DNA of 64,000 nucleotides from Emydura subglobosa (Eukaryota > Chordata > Testudines > Chelidae): contig ML679970.1 of NCBI GenBank assembly GCA_007922225.1, positions 38,857,460 to 38,921,459 of the forward strand, given 5' to 3'. The notes beneath the pieces were generated by a model. It was not told where the DNA came from, made no database searches, and was given only the letters and a program-made list of their open reading frames with translations. Below are positions 1-9,525 of this stretch, piece after piece. The position numbers and the translations under genes were made by a program. How positions within the stretch are numbered: position 1 is the stretch's first letter; every line of letters begins with the position of its first letter.

Positions 1-56
1 TACCAAAATCTTTAATCATTTGCAAATTGAACAGCCCTTGTGCAAGCCAGGACAGA

Positions 57-64
57 GTCTAAAT
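57..64. repeat. Target-site duplication, left copy (hAT insertion)
   Basis: The octamer GTCTAAAT stands just before the hAT terminal repeat. An identical octamer stands at 9945-9952 just after the other terminus. An 8-bp duplication is the standard footprint of hAT transposases. Confidence 0.9.
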
Positions 65-1174
65 CACTGGTTCCCAAAGTGGTCGATATCGACCCCCAGG
101 GGTCGATTTTGACTTTCAGGGGGTCCGTGTCAGCAACAAAAAAATTTGGGGGTCCACGATATGTAAATGGGGGTCCACCCACCGAAATCATTATTTCAGG
201 CGTTTCGTAAACTTTTAAGTAGATATTTTAAATCTGAAATAATTAATTATATGAGTAGGTATGATAAGTTTTGGACTTTGTTATTATAATTCTTGCAAAT
301 CACAAAAATTACAATATAGCTTCTAAAAATAAAGATAATAGTTTTCACAATGTTTTTTATTGAAAATTGTAATTTTTTGAATTATCACGGTATTTCTTGC
401 TGATATTTAAACCTAATTTTTCCCGCGTATTATTAAAATATGACAAAATCAAATAATTATTGGTTCACAAGATTATTTAGGTATCTGCTTCGTAGTGTTC
501 TATGATTACGTACAAGTTTCTACAAGTTTTCATACCAGCATCGCATCGAGCAACCGCGCTCAGTGAATAAAGTTTGTCCAGACTTGTTCAGACCAAAACT
601 TTTGCACGGACATGTTAAATTAGGCAATTATAAATAGGAGTGTTAGAATCAAACATTGATTATTTCTATTCTGAATTTTGAGAAGAAAAGTGGTTAAAAA
701 ATATTAACTTTATTTAGTGCAAAATACAGATGCAAATCAAAGTGAATCAAAAACATCTTGTTTAGGAGTGCCTAAGGAAAGTAAGTACAAACTTTTAGTT
801 AGTCATCCAGATTGCGGTCTCGGCCGCATTTTTTAGTTAAATATTTCAAATAAAGATAATACCTGCTAAAACATATGACCAAAAACCCTAATTGCATGCT
901 CGAACAAAAAATTAAAGAAATAGTCAATGCTTCAGATATAGTAAAAAATAATTATTTCCTACTTTTTAAGGTTTGTTTTTGTTTGTGTAGGCGTTTTTTT
1001 AAAGATTTTGTGTTAAAGGAGTAGGAATTGTTCGGATACTTTTTCAATTTTCATTATACTTAGTTTTAATGTAAGTGCCTCAATAGGGTCTTACCCCAGT
1101 CAATTAATTTTAAATTTTTTATCTTATGAGATTTAAATAGCTTGTTTTTTGTCGACAGATATCTTCTACTCAAC

Positions 1175-2459
1175 ATGGCAGAGGCTAAAAAAAAATGTAG
1201 GCAGTATAGCATTGATTATTTGAAGTTCGGCTTTATTCCATCACTGTCAGACAAACATTTGCCCATGTGTCTTTTGTGAAACAAAGTTTTAAGCAACGAC
1301 GCTATGAAACCATCCACGCTGGAGGATCATCTGAGAAGGTTGCATCCTGATAAAACAGGCAAAGATTTGACATACTTTAAAACACTGAAAGAAAAACTTC
1401 AGAAGAGAATCACGCTAGACAGCATGTTTGCTTCAACGTCAAAAACAGACGACGATGGTTTGCTGGCGTCTTACAATATTTCATTACTCATAGCAAAATC
1501 AGGAAAGCCTCATACTATCGGAGAACAGCTGATTTTGCCAGCCGTTGAGGAGGTTTTAAAAACTGTTCTACATAAACCTGCATATGATATACTCAAAAAA
1601 ATTCCTTTGAGCGACAACACAGTTCAAAGACGTATTAACGAAATGAGTCACGACGTGGAAAGCTTCTTGTGTAATTATCTAAAAACAAACCATTTTTCCC
1701 TTCAAGTCGACAAGTCAACTTTACCTGGTAATGAAGCACTATTAATGGCATATGTTCGTTTTGTTATGGAGCAAGAAATCCATCAAGAATTGCTTTTTGC
1801 GAAAACTTTGACAACAGATACTAAAGGCGAATCAATATTTAATGTTTTAAAAGATTATTTCATGGAAAAAGCGATCCCCTTAACAACTATAATATCAGTA
1901 GCAGCAGATGGAGCACCAGCCATGTTTGGTCGCTATCGCGGTTTTATAAGCTATTTAAAACAAAATGTACCTGGTATATTTGCAATTCACTGCGTCATTC
2001 ACTGACAACATTTAGTAGCTAAAAATCTAAGTGCCAGATTGCATCAATCTCTCCAATTCGTCATAATGGCAGTAAACAAGATTCGTAGCAACGCATTAAA
2101 TTCTAGGTTGTTTGAGCAGTTGTGTGAAGAAAATGACGAGGACTTTCATCGATTACTTCTTCACACTGAAGTACGCTGGCTCTCAAAAGGCTTATGTTTG
2201 AAAAGATTTTTTTCACTTTTTGAACCCATTTTGGAGTTTTTGGATGATAAAGTTCCCATTTTGAAAGAAAATTTAATAAAATGGAAACCAGATATTGCTT
2301 ATTTAACAGATTTATTTGCTAAATTTAATGAGGTTAACTTGCAGTTACAAGGAGACAGCCTGAATTTAATAAAAAACAAAGTCCATAATTTCAGCTTTTC
2401 TTGCCAGAATTAACCTATTCAAACAAAACATTGGAAGGCACGAATTTTCGCAGTTTCAC
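1175..2459 (+). pseudogene. hAT transposase, N-terminal two thirds (ZBED/SCAND3-like)
   Basis: The encoded enzyme would cut and rejoin the hAT ends in the nucleus. I start at ATG 1175 because this frame runs into the long open segment at 1304-2005 and carries the start of a BED zinc finger: one Cys (C32) is followed by a TGA at 1277-1279 exactly where the second Cys is expected, then His residues appear in HLRRLH. The core contains QVDKST and AADGAPAM, which fit the first two acidic residues of the hAT RNase H-like fold. A second in-frame TGA lies at 2003-2005, after which the same frame continues to a stop at 2411. The next matching segment (PELTYSNKTLEG) is in another frame, so there is also a frameshift near 2395. 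DIRS-1 interrupts after the FRSF segment. It is clearly dead. The layout is like that of vertebrate ZBED5/SCAND3-type genes, but TIRs and the target duplication mark it as a transposon copy. Confidence 0.87.
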
Positions 2460-2690
2460 AAAACAGGGTTACTTACCAGTAACTGTTGTTCTTCGAGATG
2501 TGTTGCTCATATTCATTCCAACAGAGGTGAGTGCGCGCCCCGTGCACGAGTCTCCGGAAGCTTTTTCTGCCCAGCAACCCCCGCAGGGTCGGCTCCGGCG
2601 CCCCCTGGAGTGCCGCGCTCATGTCGCGGTACATATAGCGCCGCCGACCCCGCGGGTCCCCAGTCCCTTCTTTCTGCCGACTCCGACAGA
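2460..2690. repeat. DIRS-1 left inverted terminal repeat
   Basis: This stretch is the imperfect reverse complement of the right end. Shared landmarks are GTGAGTGCGCGCCCCGTGCA, GGCGCCCCCTGGAGTG and GGGTCCCCAGT. The outermost part (AAACAGGGTTACTTACC) is specific to this end and is found again, inverted, in the internal complementary region. Confidence 0.88.
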
Positions 2691-2709
2691 GGGGACGGAG
2701 GGTGGGTTT

Positions 2710-2811
2710 GGAATGAATATGAGCAACACATCTCGAAGAACAACAGTTACTGGTAAGTAACCCTGTTTTCTCTCTTCGAGTGATTGCTCATATGCATTCC
2801 AACAGAGGTGA
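2710..2811. repeat. DIRS-1 internal complementary region (ICR)
   Basis: Positions 2710-2768 are the reverse complement of the left terminus. Positions 2769-2811 are the reverse complement of the right terminus. The two are joined head to tail exactly as the element ends would be in a circle. In DIRS elements this region is thought to act as template to restore the termini and to ligate the single-stranded circle. With the left terminus it also forms a roughly 59-nt inverted repeat. Confidence 0.9.
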
Positions 2812-2845
2812 TTAATTAGCCATACCTTTTGGAGGTGGGTAGGAG

Positions 2846-3901
2846 TCACAGACGAGCAGCCCTTTTCAATACAGCTCTGCCCATGGTCGCGTCCTCTCTA
2901 GCCTGCTGCACGATGGCGTAGTGGGACGTAAAGGTGTGTACCGATGACCAGGTCGCTGCTCTGCAGATATCTTGCAGGGGCACCCGTTCCAGAAAGGCCG
3001 CTGATGAGGCCTGGGCTCTGGTAGAATGTGCGGTGACTGGACCTGGGAGTCGCACTTTCGCCAGCTCGTAGCAGGTTTTTATACACTCGGTGATCCAGTT
3101 GGAGATGCGCTGGCTGGAGACAGGTGAGCCCTTCATCCGGTGCGCCACTGCTACAAATAGCTGTGTTGACTTCCGGAACGGCCTTGTTCTGTCAATGTAG
3201 AAGGCTAGGGCTCGTCTGACGTCCAGTGAGTGCCATCTCCGTTCCTCCTCCGAACCGTGTGGTTTAGGACAGAACACGGGAAGGAAGATATCTTGGTTAT
3301 AGTGAAACTGAGACACCACCTTAGGCAAAAAGGCTGGGTGAGGTCTCAGTCGCACTTTGTCATTAAAGAAAACCGTGTATGGGGGTTCCGAGGTTAGTGC
3401 TCTGATTTCGGAGACCCTCCTGGCCGATGTAATGGCCACAAGGAAGGCTACCTTCCAGGAGAGGACGAGCAAGGGGCATGTAGCCAGAGGCTCGAAGGGA
3501 GGTCCTGTCAACCTGGAGAGTACCAGGTTTAGATCCCACAGAGGCACCGGGTCACGGACCTGCGGATATAGCCTCTCTATCCCCTTGAGGAACCTAATGG
3601 ACATAGGGTGAGAGAAGGTCGACCTTCCTTCCAGAGGTTCATGGAAGGCCGAAATGGCCGCTAGGTGTACCCTGAGGGAGGCCAATGCCAAGCCCAGCGA
3701 CTTCAGGTGGAGCAGATACTCGAGAATCGCCTGAATGGGCGAACAATTGGGTGGGACACCCCTGGAGGCCGCCCAACCCGTGAAACGCTTCCATTTAGCC
3801 CTGTACACGACCTGGGTAGATAGTTTTCTGCTACCCAGTAGGACTAATTGGACCTGCGCCGAACAGGCTCTCTCTCCCTCCGTCAACCACAAAGCCTCCA
3901 T
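2846..3901 (-). CDS. DIRS-1 ORF3, tyrosine recombinase
   Basis: The enzyme should insert the circular DIRS DNA into the chromosome using a tyrosine nucleophile. I start at ATG 3899-3901, giving 351 aa, the same length as in DIRS-2; the same frame is open far upstream to 6013 but that part overlaps ORF2. An N-terminal core-binding-like helical region (about residues 20-115) precedes the catalytic part. The conserved residues are visible: Arg in SARRVSE (about 161-162), the H-x-x-R pair in HSTR (292-295), a Trp at about 318 and the likely nucleophile in SHYAI (Tyr 328). The start overlaps the ORF2 stop by 19 nt. The frame is uninterrupted, so this is the best preserved gene of DIRS-1. Confidence 0.88.
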   Translation of the reverse strand: MEALWLTEGERACSAQVQLVLLGSRKLSTQVVYRAKWKRFTGWAASRGVPPNCSPIQAILEYLLHLKSLGLALASLRVHLAAISAFHEPLEGRSTFSHPMSIRFLKGIERLYPQVRDPVPLWDLNLVLSRLTGPPFEPLATCPLLVLSWKVAFLVAITSARRVSEIRALTSEPPYTVFFNDKVRLRPHPAFLPKVVSQFHYNQDIFLPVFCPKPHGSEEERRWHSLDVRRALAFYIDRTRPFRKSTQLFVAVAHRMKGSPVSSQRISNWITECIKTCYELAKVRLPGPVTAHSTRAQASSAAFLERVPLQDICRAATWSSVHTFTSHYAIVQQAREDATMGRAVLKRAARL

Positions 3902-5814
3902 GCTGTCAGGTGTAGGGAGTCCAGGTCTGGGTGTAGCAGGCGACCCTGGTCCTGGGAGAGCAGGTCGTAGCGTTTCGGAAGTGGTATTGGCGTGTCTATA
4001 GAGAGGTCCAACAGGAGGCTGTACCAGTGTTGCCTCGGCCACGCCGGGGCAATGAGGATAACATTGGCTCTGTCTCTCTTTATTTTCAAGAGTACTTTGG
4101 GAAGCAGTGGGACGGGGGGAAAGGCATACATGAGAGCCCCCGTCCACTGTATGAGGAAGGCGTCTGAAATGGAGTTCGGGTCTCGCCCCCGGAGGGAGCA
4201 AAACCTCGGACACTTCTTGTTCGATGCCGATGCAAATAGATCTAGTTGGGGAACACCCCACTTGCGGAAGAGAAAAGTTATCACCTCCCAGTGTAGTGAC
4301 CAATCGTGGCGGGGTGAGAACGACCTGCTGAGGCGGTCCGCCTCGTCGTTCCTGACCCCCGGGAGGTGAGAGGCCGACAGGTGAAAGTCGTGTCTCACCG
4401 CGAGATCCCACAGCTGCGTCGCTTCCTGGCAGAGGGTCGATGAGCGAGCCCCCCCTTGCCTGTTTATATAAAACATGGCAGCAGTGTTGTCTGTCAAGAC
4501 GTGAACCACCTGACCCTTCAGGAATTTGAGGAAGACTTTGCAGGCCAGGTGGACTGCTCGGAGCTCCCGTATATTGATGTGCAGCTTCCGTTCCTGTGCT
4601 GACCAGAGGCCCTGCGTGCTGAGGTCTCTGCTCATGTGGGCCCCCCAACCCACATCGGAAGCATCCGTAATCAGGGTTATGGAGGGTGTCAACTCTGCAA
4701 AGGGGACCCCTCGCAATACTTCCCCGGGGTTCGTCCACCAAATTAATGAGCTCAGCACCGAAGTTGGGACAGTGACTACCCGTCCGAGGGAGTGCCTGGC
4801 CGGAGCATATACAGAGGCCAACCACCCCTGCAGGGGTCTGAGTTTGAGGCGAGCGAGCCTCACGACATAGGTGCAAGCCGCCATGTGACCCAACAGTTGA
4901 AGGCAGTGCCTGGCTGTGGTCGTGGGCGACCTGTGGAGATTGTCTATAATGGTAGTCATTGCCTCGAAGCGGGGCTGGGGGAGGAAGGCCCTGGCTTGAA
5001 CTGCATCCAGAGTGGCCCCTATAAAGTCTATTCGTTGTACTGGTGTGAGGGTGGACTTCTGCTCGTTTATGAGCAGACCCAGCCTGCTGCATATCGTGCA
5101 AGTCAGTGCCAGGCTGTTTTGGACATGGACCCTGGACCGGCCCCGGATTAGCCAGTCGTCTAGGTAAGGGAAGATCTGGACTCCCCTGCGGCGGAGGTGG
5201 GCAACCACCACCGCCATACATTTCGTAAACACCCTTGGAGCCGAAGAAAGGCCAAAGGGGAGGGCCGAGAACTGGTAGTGGGCACCCGCTACCTGAAATC
5301 GTAGAAACCGCCTGTGGCCCGGGAGGATGGAAATATGAAAGTAGGCATCCTGTAGGTCGAGGGCAGCAAACCAATCTCCTGGATCTAGTGTGGGGATGAT
5401 GGAGGCTAGGGAGACCATGCGGAACTTGAGGCGTCTGATGAACCTGTTTAGACGCCGAAGGTCCAGAATAGGCCTGAGGCCTCCCTTTGCCTTGGGGATA
5501 AGGAAATATCGGGAATAGAACCCCCTGCCTCTGTCCTGAAGAGGAACCTCTTCCACCGCCCCCAGGAGGAGGAGGGCCTTCACCTCCTGAATAAGGAGCT
5601 GCTCGTGAGAGGGGTCCCTGAAGAGGGACGGGGTAGGGGGAAGGTCCGGTGGGAAGGTAGAGAGTTGCAGGGCATAACCTCTTCGAATTATACTCAGTAC
5701 CCAGCGGTCGGAGGTTATGTTCTGCCACTCGGGAAGGAACGGATGCAGTCTGTTCATGAAAGTCCGAGTAGACCAGGAGATGGGGGGGGGCGCCACCCTC
5801 GGGCGTCCCGTCAA
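3883..5814 (-). CDS. DIRS-1 ORF2, reverse transcriptase / RNase H / Dam-like methyltransferase (start lost)
   Basis: The polyprotein copies DIRS RNA into DNA. The open frame is 643 codons. The RT spans about residues 95-300, with LDLQDAY (about 152-158) and the catalytic YLDD (217-220). RNase H follows with its acidic residues in ITDASD (D384), RELRA (E417), LTDNT (D442) and NDEAD (490-493). The last part (about 520-605) resembles the Dam-type methyltransferase domain of DIRS elements, with DLFAS and an AFPP motif near 564-567. The first codon of the open frame is TTG, not ATG. DIRS-2 has ATG at the equivalent of a GTG here, and that frame leaves the RT frame at a run of nine C on the coding strand (5782-5790), so this copy has probably lost its start and suffered a slip. 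An in-frame ATG at codon 20 could still serve. Confidence 0.85.
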   Translation of the reverse strand: MTGRPRVAPPPISWSTRTFMNRLHPFLPEWQNITSDRWVLSIIRRGYALQLSTFPPDLPPTPSLFRDPSHEQLLIQEVKALLLLGAVEEVPLQDRGRGFYSRYFLIPKAKGGLRPILDLRRLNRFIRRLKFRMVSLASIIPTLDPGDWFAALDLQDAYFHISILPGHRRFLRFQVAGAHYQFSALPFGLSSAPRVFTKCMAVVVAHLRRRGVQIFPYLDDWLIRGRSRVHVQNSLALTCTICSRLGLLINEQKSTLTPVQRIDFIGATLDAVQARAFLPQPRFEAMTTIIDNLHRSPTTTARHCLQLLGHMAACTYVVRLARLKLRPLQGWLASVYAPARHSLGRVVTVPTSVLSSLIWWTNPGEVLRGVPFAELTPSITLITDASDVGWGAHMSRDLSTQGLWSAQERKLHINIRELRAVHLACKVFLKFLKGQVVHVLTDNTAAMFYINRQGGARSSTLCQEATQLWDLAVRHDFHLSASHLPGVRNDEADRLSRSFSPRHDWSLHWEVITFLFRKWGVPQLDLFASASNKKCPRFCSLRGRDPNSISDAFLIQWTGALMYAFPPVPLLPKVLLKIKRDRANVILIAPAWPRQHWYSLLLDLSIDTPIPLPKRYDLLSQDQGRLLHPDLDSLHLTAWRLCG

Positions 5815-8726
5815 AACTGCCGCTTGGCACCCTTTTGTGGCCCTTGCTGGGAGCCCCCTGCTGGGCCTTGGCGGTCCCGACGATTGCCTTGTCGGAACCG
5901 ATCCCTGCCCCGTCTCGACTGAGGGGGTCTCGGGGGTGGTCTCGATGGAGCCTGCTGGTGCTGCTGTCTAGGGGGGCGTGGTCGACCCTGCCTCCTAGCT
6001 GCTTGTGGCACATAGAGACCCAGGGATTTCAAAGTGGCTCTGGAATCCTTTAAAGCGTGCAGCTTTTCATCTGTTCTGTCAGAGAACAGGCCACTTCCCG
6101 TAAAGGGCAAGTCCTGAATGGCCTGCTGCACTTCAGGCGAGAGTCCAGAGGACTGTAACCAGGATGCCCTGCGCATAACTATGCCCGATGCCATAGCCCT
6201 CCCCGCTGCGTCCGTGGCATCACTAGCCGACTGAAGGGCCGCGTTGGCCACCAAGGAGCCCTCCTGGACCAACGTAGCAAAGTCTGCCAACATATCTTGG
6301 GGCAGGCCTTGGAGGAACCTCTGGAGGGAGGACCACAGGTTCAGTGTGTAGCGCCCCAGTAGCGCCTGATAATTGGCCATACGGAGCTGCAGTGCTGCTG
6401 TGGAGTATACCTTTCTCCCGAAGAGATCCAGTTTCTTACTCTCTTTATTTTTGGGAGTATTTGCATGTGTCCCCTGCCTGTCCCGCTGATTTACAGCATC
6501 CACGACCAGGCTGCCAGGAGATGGGTGATTAAACAAATACTCAAAGCCTTGCAGTGGCACATAATATTTCCTCTCAGCTGTCTTAGAGGTAGGAGCCACT
6601 GAGGCTGGGGTCTCCCAAAGGGGCTTAACCAGTTTGAGTACACTCTCATGAACTGGGAGTGCAATTCTGGTTGGACCTGCTGGCCCGACAGCTCCAAAGA
6701 GGGGGTCCTCCTCCTCTACCAGCTCCTTGATGTCCAGCTTTAAGTTCTCCGCCAGACGCTTGAGGAGCTCTTGGTGAGTTTTGAAGTCCGGCAACGGGGT
6801 CCCCCGATCTCTCGCCGTTGCCTCTGCTGGGGAGGAAGAGGAAGACTGGGGGATTGGCCCCGTGGATGGGCCTTCCAGAGGATCAGACTCTCCCTCTGAA
6901 GAGTTTCCCTCCTCCCCTTGGCTTTGAGGGGGGGGTGGGGGGTGAGGTCCCATAGAGGGTACCGAGCCTGTGCCCTGTGTGGGCTGAGGTGCCCATTGCC
7001 AATACGGCCATTGCCAAGGCCCTTGCGGCCATGACGGTACCGCTCCCGGTGCCGGGTATGACCCATGCGGTGCCGGCCCCGGTGCCGCATAGGAGGAGAC
7101 TGGTTGGGTGACGGAGCCGTGCGTATGGTGTCTCCTAGATCCGCGGCTCCTATCTCCCCGCTCTCGAGAAGTACTCCTAGATGCGGAGTCGTCCTGCCGA
7201 TAATGGTGACGCCAGCGTGGGGGGGAGCGGCTGGAGGAAGAGGAGGAATGTCTCCTATGCGCCTTTGACTTGGCATGGCGTTTATGAGGTGGAGACCTGG
7301 AGCGATGTCTTGGCGTCGGTTCCCTTGCATGCGGTGCCGTGACCGTCGGTGCCGCGGGTTCCGGTGCCGGGGCCCGTACCGGGCTATGCGTCGGGGATCT
7401 GGAGCCCCTTCGAGCCCGGCTAGCACTCGTTGGGCGACCGGAGTCTGGGGCATCTGCCGGTGCCGGAGCGCGCTGAGCCACGGTGCCGACAGGGCTAGGG
7501 GTCTCGCGGCGCGTCTCCCTGCTCCGCTGCGTGCTACGCGAGGTGTGCACCGGGGATCTAGACCGGTGCCGGGACTCGAGTTCGGCCACCGGGACCCGCA
7601 CCGGGCTCCGCGTTGGGGATCGGGAGCGTCGATCTCTGTTCCGTACCGAGCACGGAGATGGGGAACGGTGCCGGCTTCGCTCTGGGGAACGGGACCGGTA
7701 CCGGGAAGCTGGGGAGTGAGACCGGTGACGGCTGCGCCTCGAAGAAGTAGATCGGTGCCGGGAGCGAGATCGGTGCCGAGTGTCCCTAGGCGTAGAGCGC
7801 CTGGATGAACGGGATCTCCCCCGAGGAGATCGGTGCCGACCTCTGGTGGGTGAGCGCACCGAACTGCGTCTCTCGGAGTGCTCCCTCGGTGCCGAGGCAT
7901 GGTCTGGTGATCGGCGCCGGGAGTCCAGGGATCGGGAACCCTCAGAGGCTGAACTGTGATGCCTCTTGCCGGCATCTCGGGACCGCCCTTGCCGGCGCGG
8001 TGCCGAGGGGCTCAACGACCCGTGGTCGGAGCTGGGAGGGGAGCTGTCACTACCCCTCCCTGACCGTCTGGGGGGAGACCTCTCCTGCCGTCTCTGCCAC
8101 CCACCGGGGTAACCCAGCGCGGGTTTACCCCGAGACGCTATTCCCGAACCCCTCAGCCGAGGGGGGGACGGAGGCGTGGGCATGCCCATGAGGGCACGAG
8201 AAGCCGCAAACGCCTCCGGCGTCGACGGTCCTTGCAGGGGCACTACCCCACCCCCCGGGGTCGGGGGAGGCTCCCTGCGAGGAGATGCCAGTGCCGACAA
8301 GTCCATGGCACGGGGCTGGGACATCTCCTGAATCGCCCCCAACCGTTCCGGTCGCTGGGGGGAGTCCATGAGCACGGCCTTAGGCCGCTTCCTTTTCGCC
8401 GGTGCCGTCTTGGTCGGTGCCGTCTTGGTCGGTGCCGATGTGGTCGGTGCCGATGTGGTCGGTGCCGGCGGGGCACTCTGCACCGACGAGACACTCGGTG
8501 CCGCCGGCGACCTGGAGGGCTCTGAATCAGGGCGAAGCGCTGACTCCATTAACATAGCCTTCAAGCGGGCATCACGATCTTTTTGTGTCCGTGGCTTGAA
8601 GGCTTTACAAATTTTGCAGCGCTCTTTGCGATGCAGCTCTCCCAAGCAGCGAAGACACCTATCATGGGGGTCGCTGATGGGGAAGGCCTTCATGCACAGC
8701 ACGCAGGCTTTGAATCCGAAGGGCAA
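5811..8726 (-). CDS. DIRS-1 ORF1, Gag-like zinc-finger and RS-rich protein (start codon changed)
   Basis: This is the putative structural or nucleic-acid-binding protein of the element, 971 codons long. Near the N-terminus there is a Cys/His cluster (C8, C11, C24, C27, H32, C37, C40) that could bind zinc. Residues of about 190-540 are low-complexity and rich in Arg, Ser, His and Pro with many RHRS repeats. From about residue 670 to 910 there is a conserved, ordered region (KLDIKEL, WETPASVAPTSKTAERKYY, VDAVNQR, KLDLFGRKVYSTAALQLR) shared with DIRS-2. A basic tail ends the protein. The codon that aligns with the DIRS-2 ATG is TTG here; the next ATG is codon 12 and would remove the first Cys pair. 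The stop at 5811 abuts ORF2. Confidence 0.82.
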   Translation of the reverse strand: MPFGFKACVLCMKAFPISDPHDRCLRCLGELHRKERCKICKAFKPRTQKDRDARLKAMLMESALRPDSEPSRSPAAPSVSSVQSAPPAPTTSAPTTSAPTKTAPTKTAPAKRKRPKAVLMDSPQRPERLGAIQEMSQPRAMDLSALASPRREPPPTPGGGVVPLQGPSTPEAFAASRALMGMPTPPSPPRLRGSGIASRGKPALGYPGGWQRRQERSPPRRSGRGSDSSPPSSDHGSLSPSAPRRQGRSRDAGKRHHSSASEGSRSLDSRRRSPDHASAPREHSERRSSVRSPTRGRHRSPRGRSRSSRRSTPRDTRHRSRSRHRSTSSRRSRHRSHSPASRYRSRSPERSRHRSPSPCSVRNRDRRSRSPTRSPVRVPVAELESRHRSRSPVHTSRSTQRSRETRRETPSPVGTVAQRAPAPADAPDSGRPTSASRARRGSRSPTHSPVRAPAPEPAAPTVTAPHAREPTPRHRSRSPPHKRHAKSKAHRRHSSSSSSRSPPRWRHHYRQDDSASRSTSRERGDRSRGSRRHHTHGSVTQPVSSYAAPGPAPHGSYPAPGAVPSWPQGPWQWPYWQWAPQPTQGTGSVPSMGPHPPPPPQSQGEEGNSSEGESDPLEGPSTGPIPQSSSSSPAEATARDRGTPLPDFKTHQELLKRLAENLKLDIKELVEEEDPLFGAVGPAGPTRIALPVHESVLKLVKPLWETPASVAPTSKTAERKYYVPLQGFEYLFNHPSPGSLVVDAVNQRDRQGTHANTPKNKESKKLDLFGRKVYSTAALQLRMANYQALLGRYTLNLWSSLQRFLQGLPQDMLADFATLVQEGSLVANAALQSASDATDAAGRAMASGIVMRRASWLQSSGLSPEVQQAIQDLPFTGSGLFSDRTDEKLHALKDSRATLKSLGLYVPQAARRQGRPRPPRQQHQQAPSRPPPRPPQSRRGRDRFRQGNRRDRQGPAGGSQQGPQKGAKRQF
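8400..8472. repeat. 15-bp minisatellite in DIRS-1 ORF1
   Basis: About five tandem units of 15 bp, each containing CGGTGCCG on the plus strand, encode a five-residue Ala-Pro-Thr repeat in ORF1 on the minus strand. The matching part of DIRS-2 is shorter, so the array has changed in length between copies. Confidence 0.85.
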
Positions 8727-8859
8727 AGTCCTTAATTCGATTTTCTATCAACTATCTTACTATTTACTACAACTAATTAACAACTATTTAACTATTTACA
8801 TAAGAAGAAGGGTTGCTACTTGCATACGATTGCAAGGGGCACTAGCGTTCCAGCTACCG

Positions 8860-9044
8860 TCACGGGCGGAAAGAAGGAACTGGGGACCCGCGCTATATGT
8901 ACCGCGACATGAGCGCGGCACTCCAGGGGGCGCCGGAGCCAACCCTGCGGGGGTTGCTGGGCAGAAAAAGCTTCCGGAGACTCGTGCACGGGGCGCGCAC
9001 TCACCTCTGTTGGAATGCATATGAGCAATCACTCGAAGAGAGAA
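8860..9044. repeat. DIRS-1 right inverted terminal repeat
   Basis: This is the reverse complement partner of 2460-2690. The outer 43 nt are also found, inverted, as the second half of the internal complementary region. This is the 5' end of the element's coding strand. Confidence 0.87.
8893..8899 (-). promoter_or_regulatory. Possible TATA box of DIRS-1
   Basis: On the coding strand the right ITR contains CATATAG in a GC-rich surround, about 165 nt upstream of ORF1. DIRS-2 has a better match (TATATAG) at the corresponding place. If used, transcripts would start inside the ITR and would lack the outer end. This is inferred from sequence alone. Confidence 0.4.
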
Positions 9045-9525
9045 CTTATCATTGACAAACATTCAGGATGATGACATTTTGGCATATGTTCAACATTTAA
9101 ATGCCCTCCACTCAGACTTTAAAACCAGATTTGATGATGTTTTAACTATGGAAATACCGCACTGGGTTATCGATCCGTACGGTGCAATTGAAGAATCGGA
9201 TATCGCACTACAAGAAGAACTCATCAAAATAAGCACTAACGAAGAACTTAAAGTGCAGTTCAAAAAGGGGTATCAGCAGTTCTGGCTTCAGAAAAATGTA
9301 GCTGTTACTTATCCTGCATTATGGAGTATTGCAAGAAAATTTTTGATAGCTTTTCCATCTTCATACCTCGTGGAAAGGGGTTTTAGCGCAGTAACTAATC
9401 TGCTGACAAAACAAAGAAATCGTTTGCAAATAACTGAACGAGGAGATTTAAGGCTATACCGCAGTCATTTGACTCCAAATATTAAGCAATTGCTATCAGA
9501 GCATCAAGTTCATCCCTCCCATTAA
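9045..9525 (+). pseudogene. hAT transposase, C-terminal part with dimerisation domain
   Basis: This is the continuation of the transposase broken by DIRS-1. It is open for about 157 codons to the natural-looking stop at 9523-9525. The segment PALWSIARKFLIAFPSSYLVERGFS and the following TKQRNRL are typical of the hAT C-terminal dimerisation domain, read here in pieces. Joined to the upstream part, the protein would be roughly 590 residues, a normal hAT length. It ends about 420 bp before the right terminus. Confidence 0.87.

Larger units (their letters stand above)
2460..9044 (-). mobile_element. DIRS-1: full-length DIRS-type tyrosine-recombinase retrotransposon
   Basis: This 6.6-kb element has inverted terminal repeats, an internal complementary region, and genes for a Gag-like protein, reverse transcriptase/RNase H/methyltransferase and a tyrosine recombinase, in that order on the minus strand. 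It is inserted in the hAT transposase with no target duplication: the two flanks rejoin as ...FRSFTNLSLTNIQ..., restoring the hAT frame, with only a short run of A shared. DIRS elements are known to replicate through a circular DNA inserted by their recombinase, which explains the lack of duplication. ORF1 and ORF2 of this copy have lost their ATG codons, so it is probably no longer autonomous. Confidence 0.93.

Noticed and set aside
2401..2760. 119-aa plus-strand ORF across the DIRS-1 left end
   Set aside because: It is a chance join of hAT coding sequence with the inverted terminal repeat.
3902..6013. Upstream extension of the recombinase frame as part of the ORF3 protein
   Set aside because: It overlaps the well-conserved RT and RNase H frame. 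The ATG at 3901 gives the same 351-aa product as in DIRS-2. I report the open frame as an observation only.
6740..7975. 411-aa ORF on the minus strand overlapping DIRS-1 ORF1
   Set aside because: It is an alternate frame of the GC-rich, repetitive RS region. It lacks motifs, and the matching 530-aa frame in DIRS-2 (50400-51992) is not alignable over its length.
8400..8472. CRISPR-like array
   Set aside because: The 15-bp units are contiguous without spacers and are in frame in ORF1, so this is a coding minisatellite.
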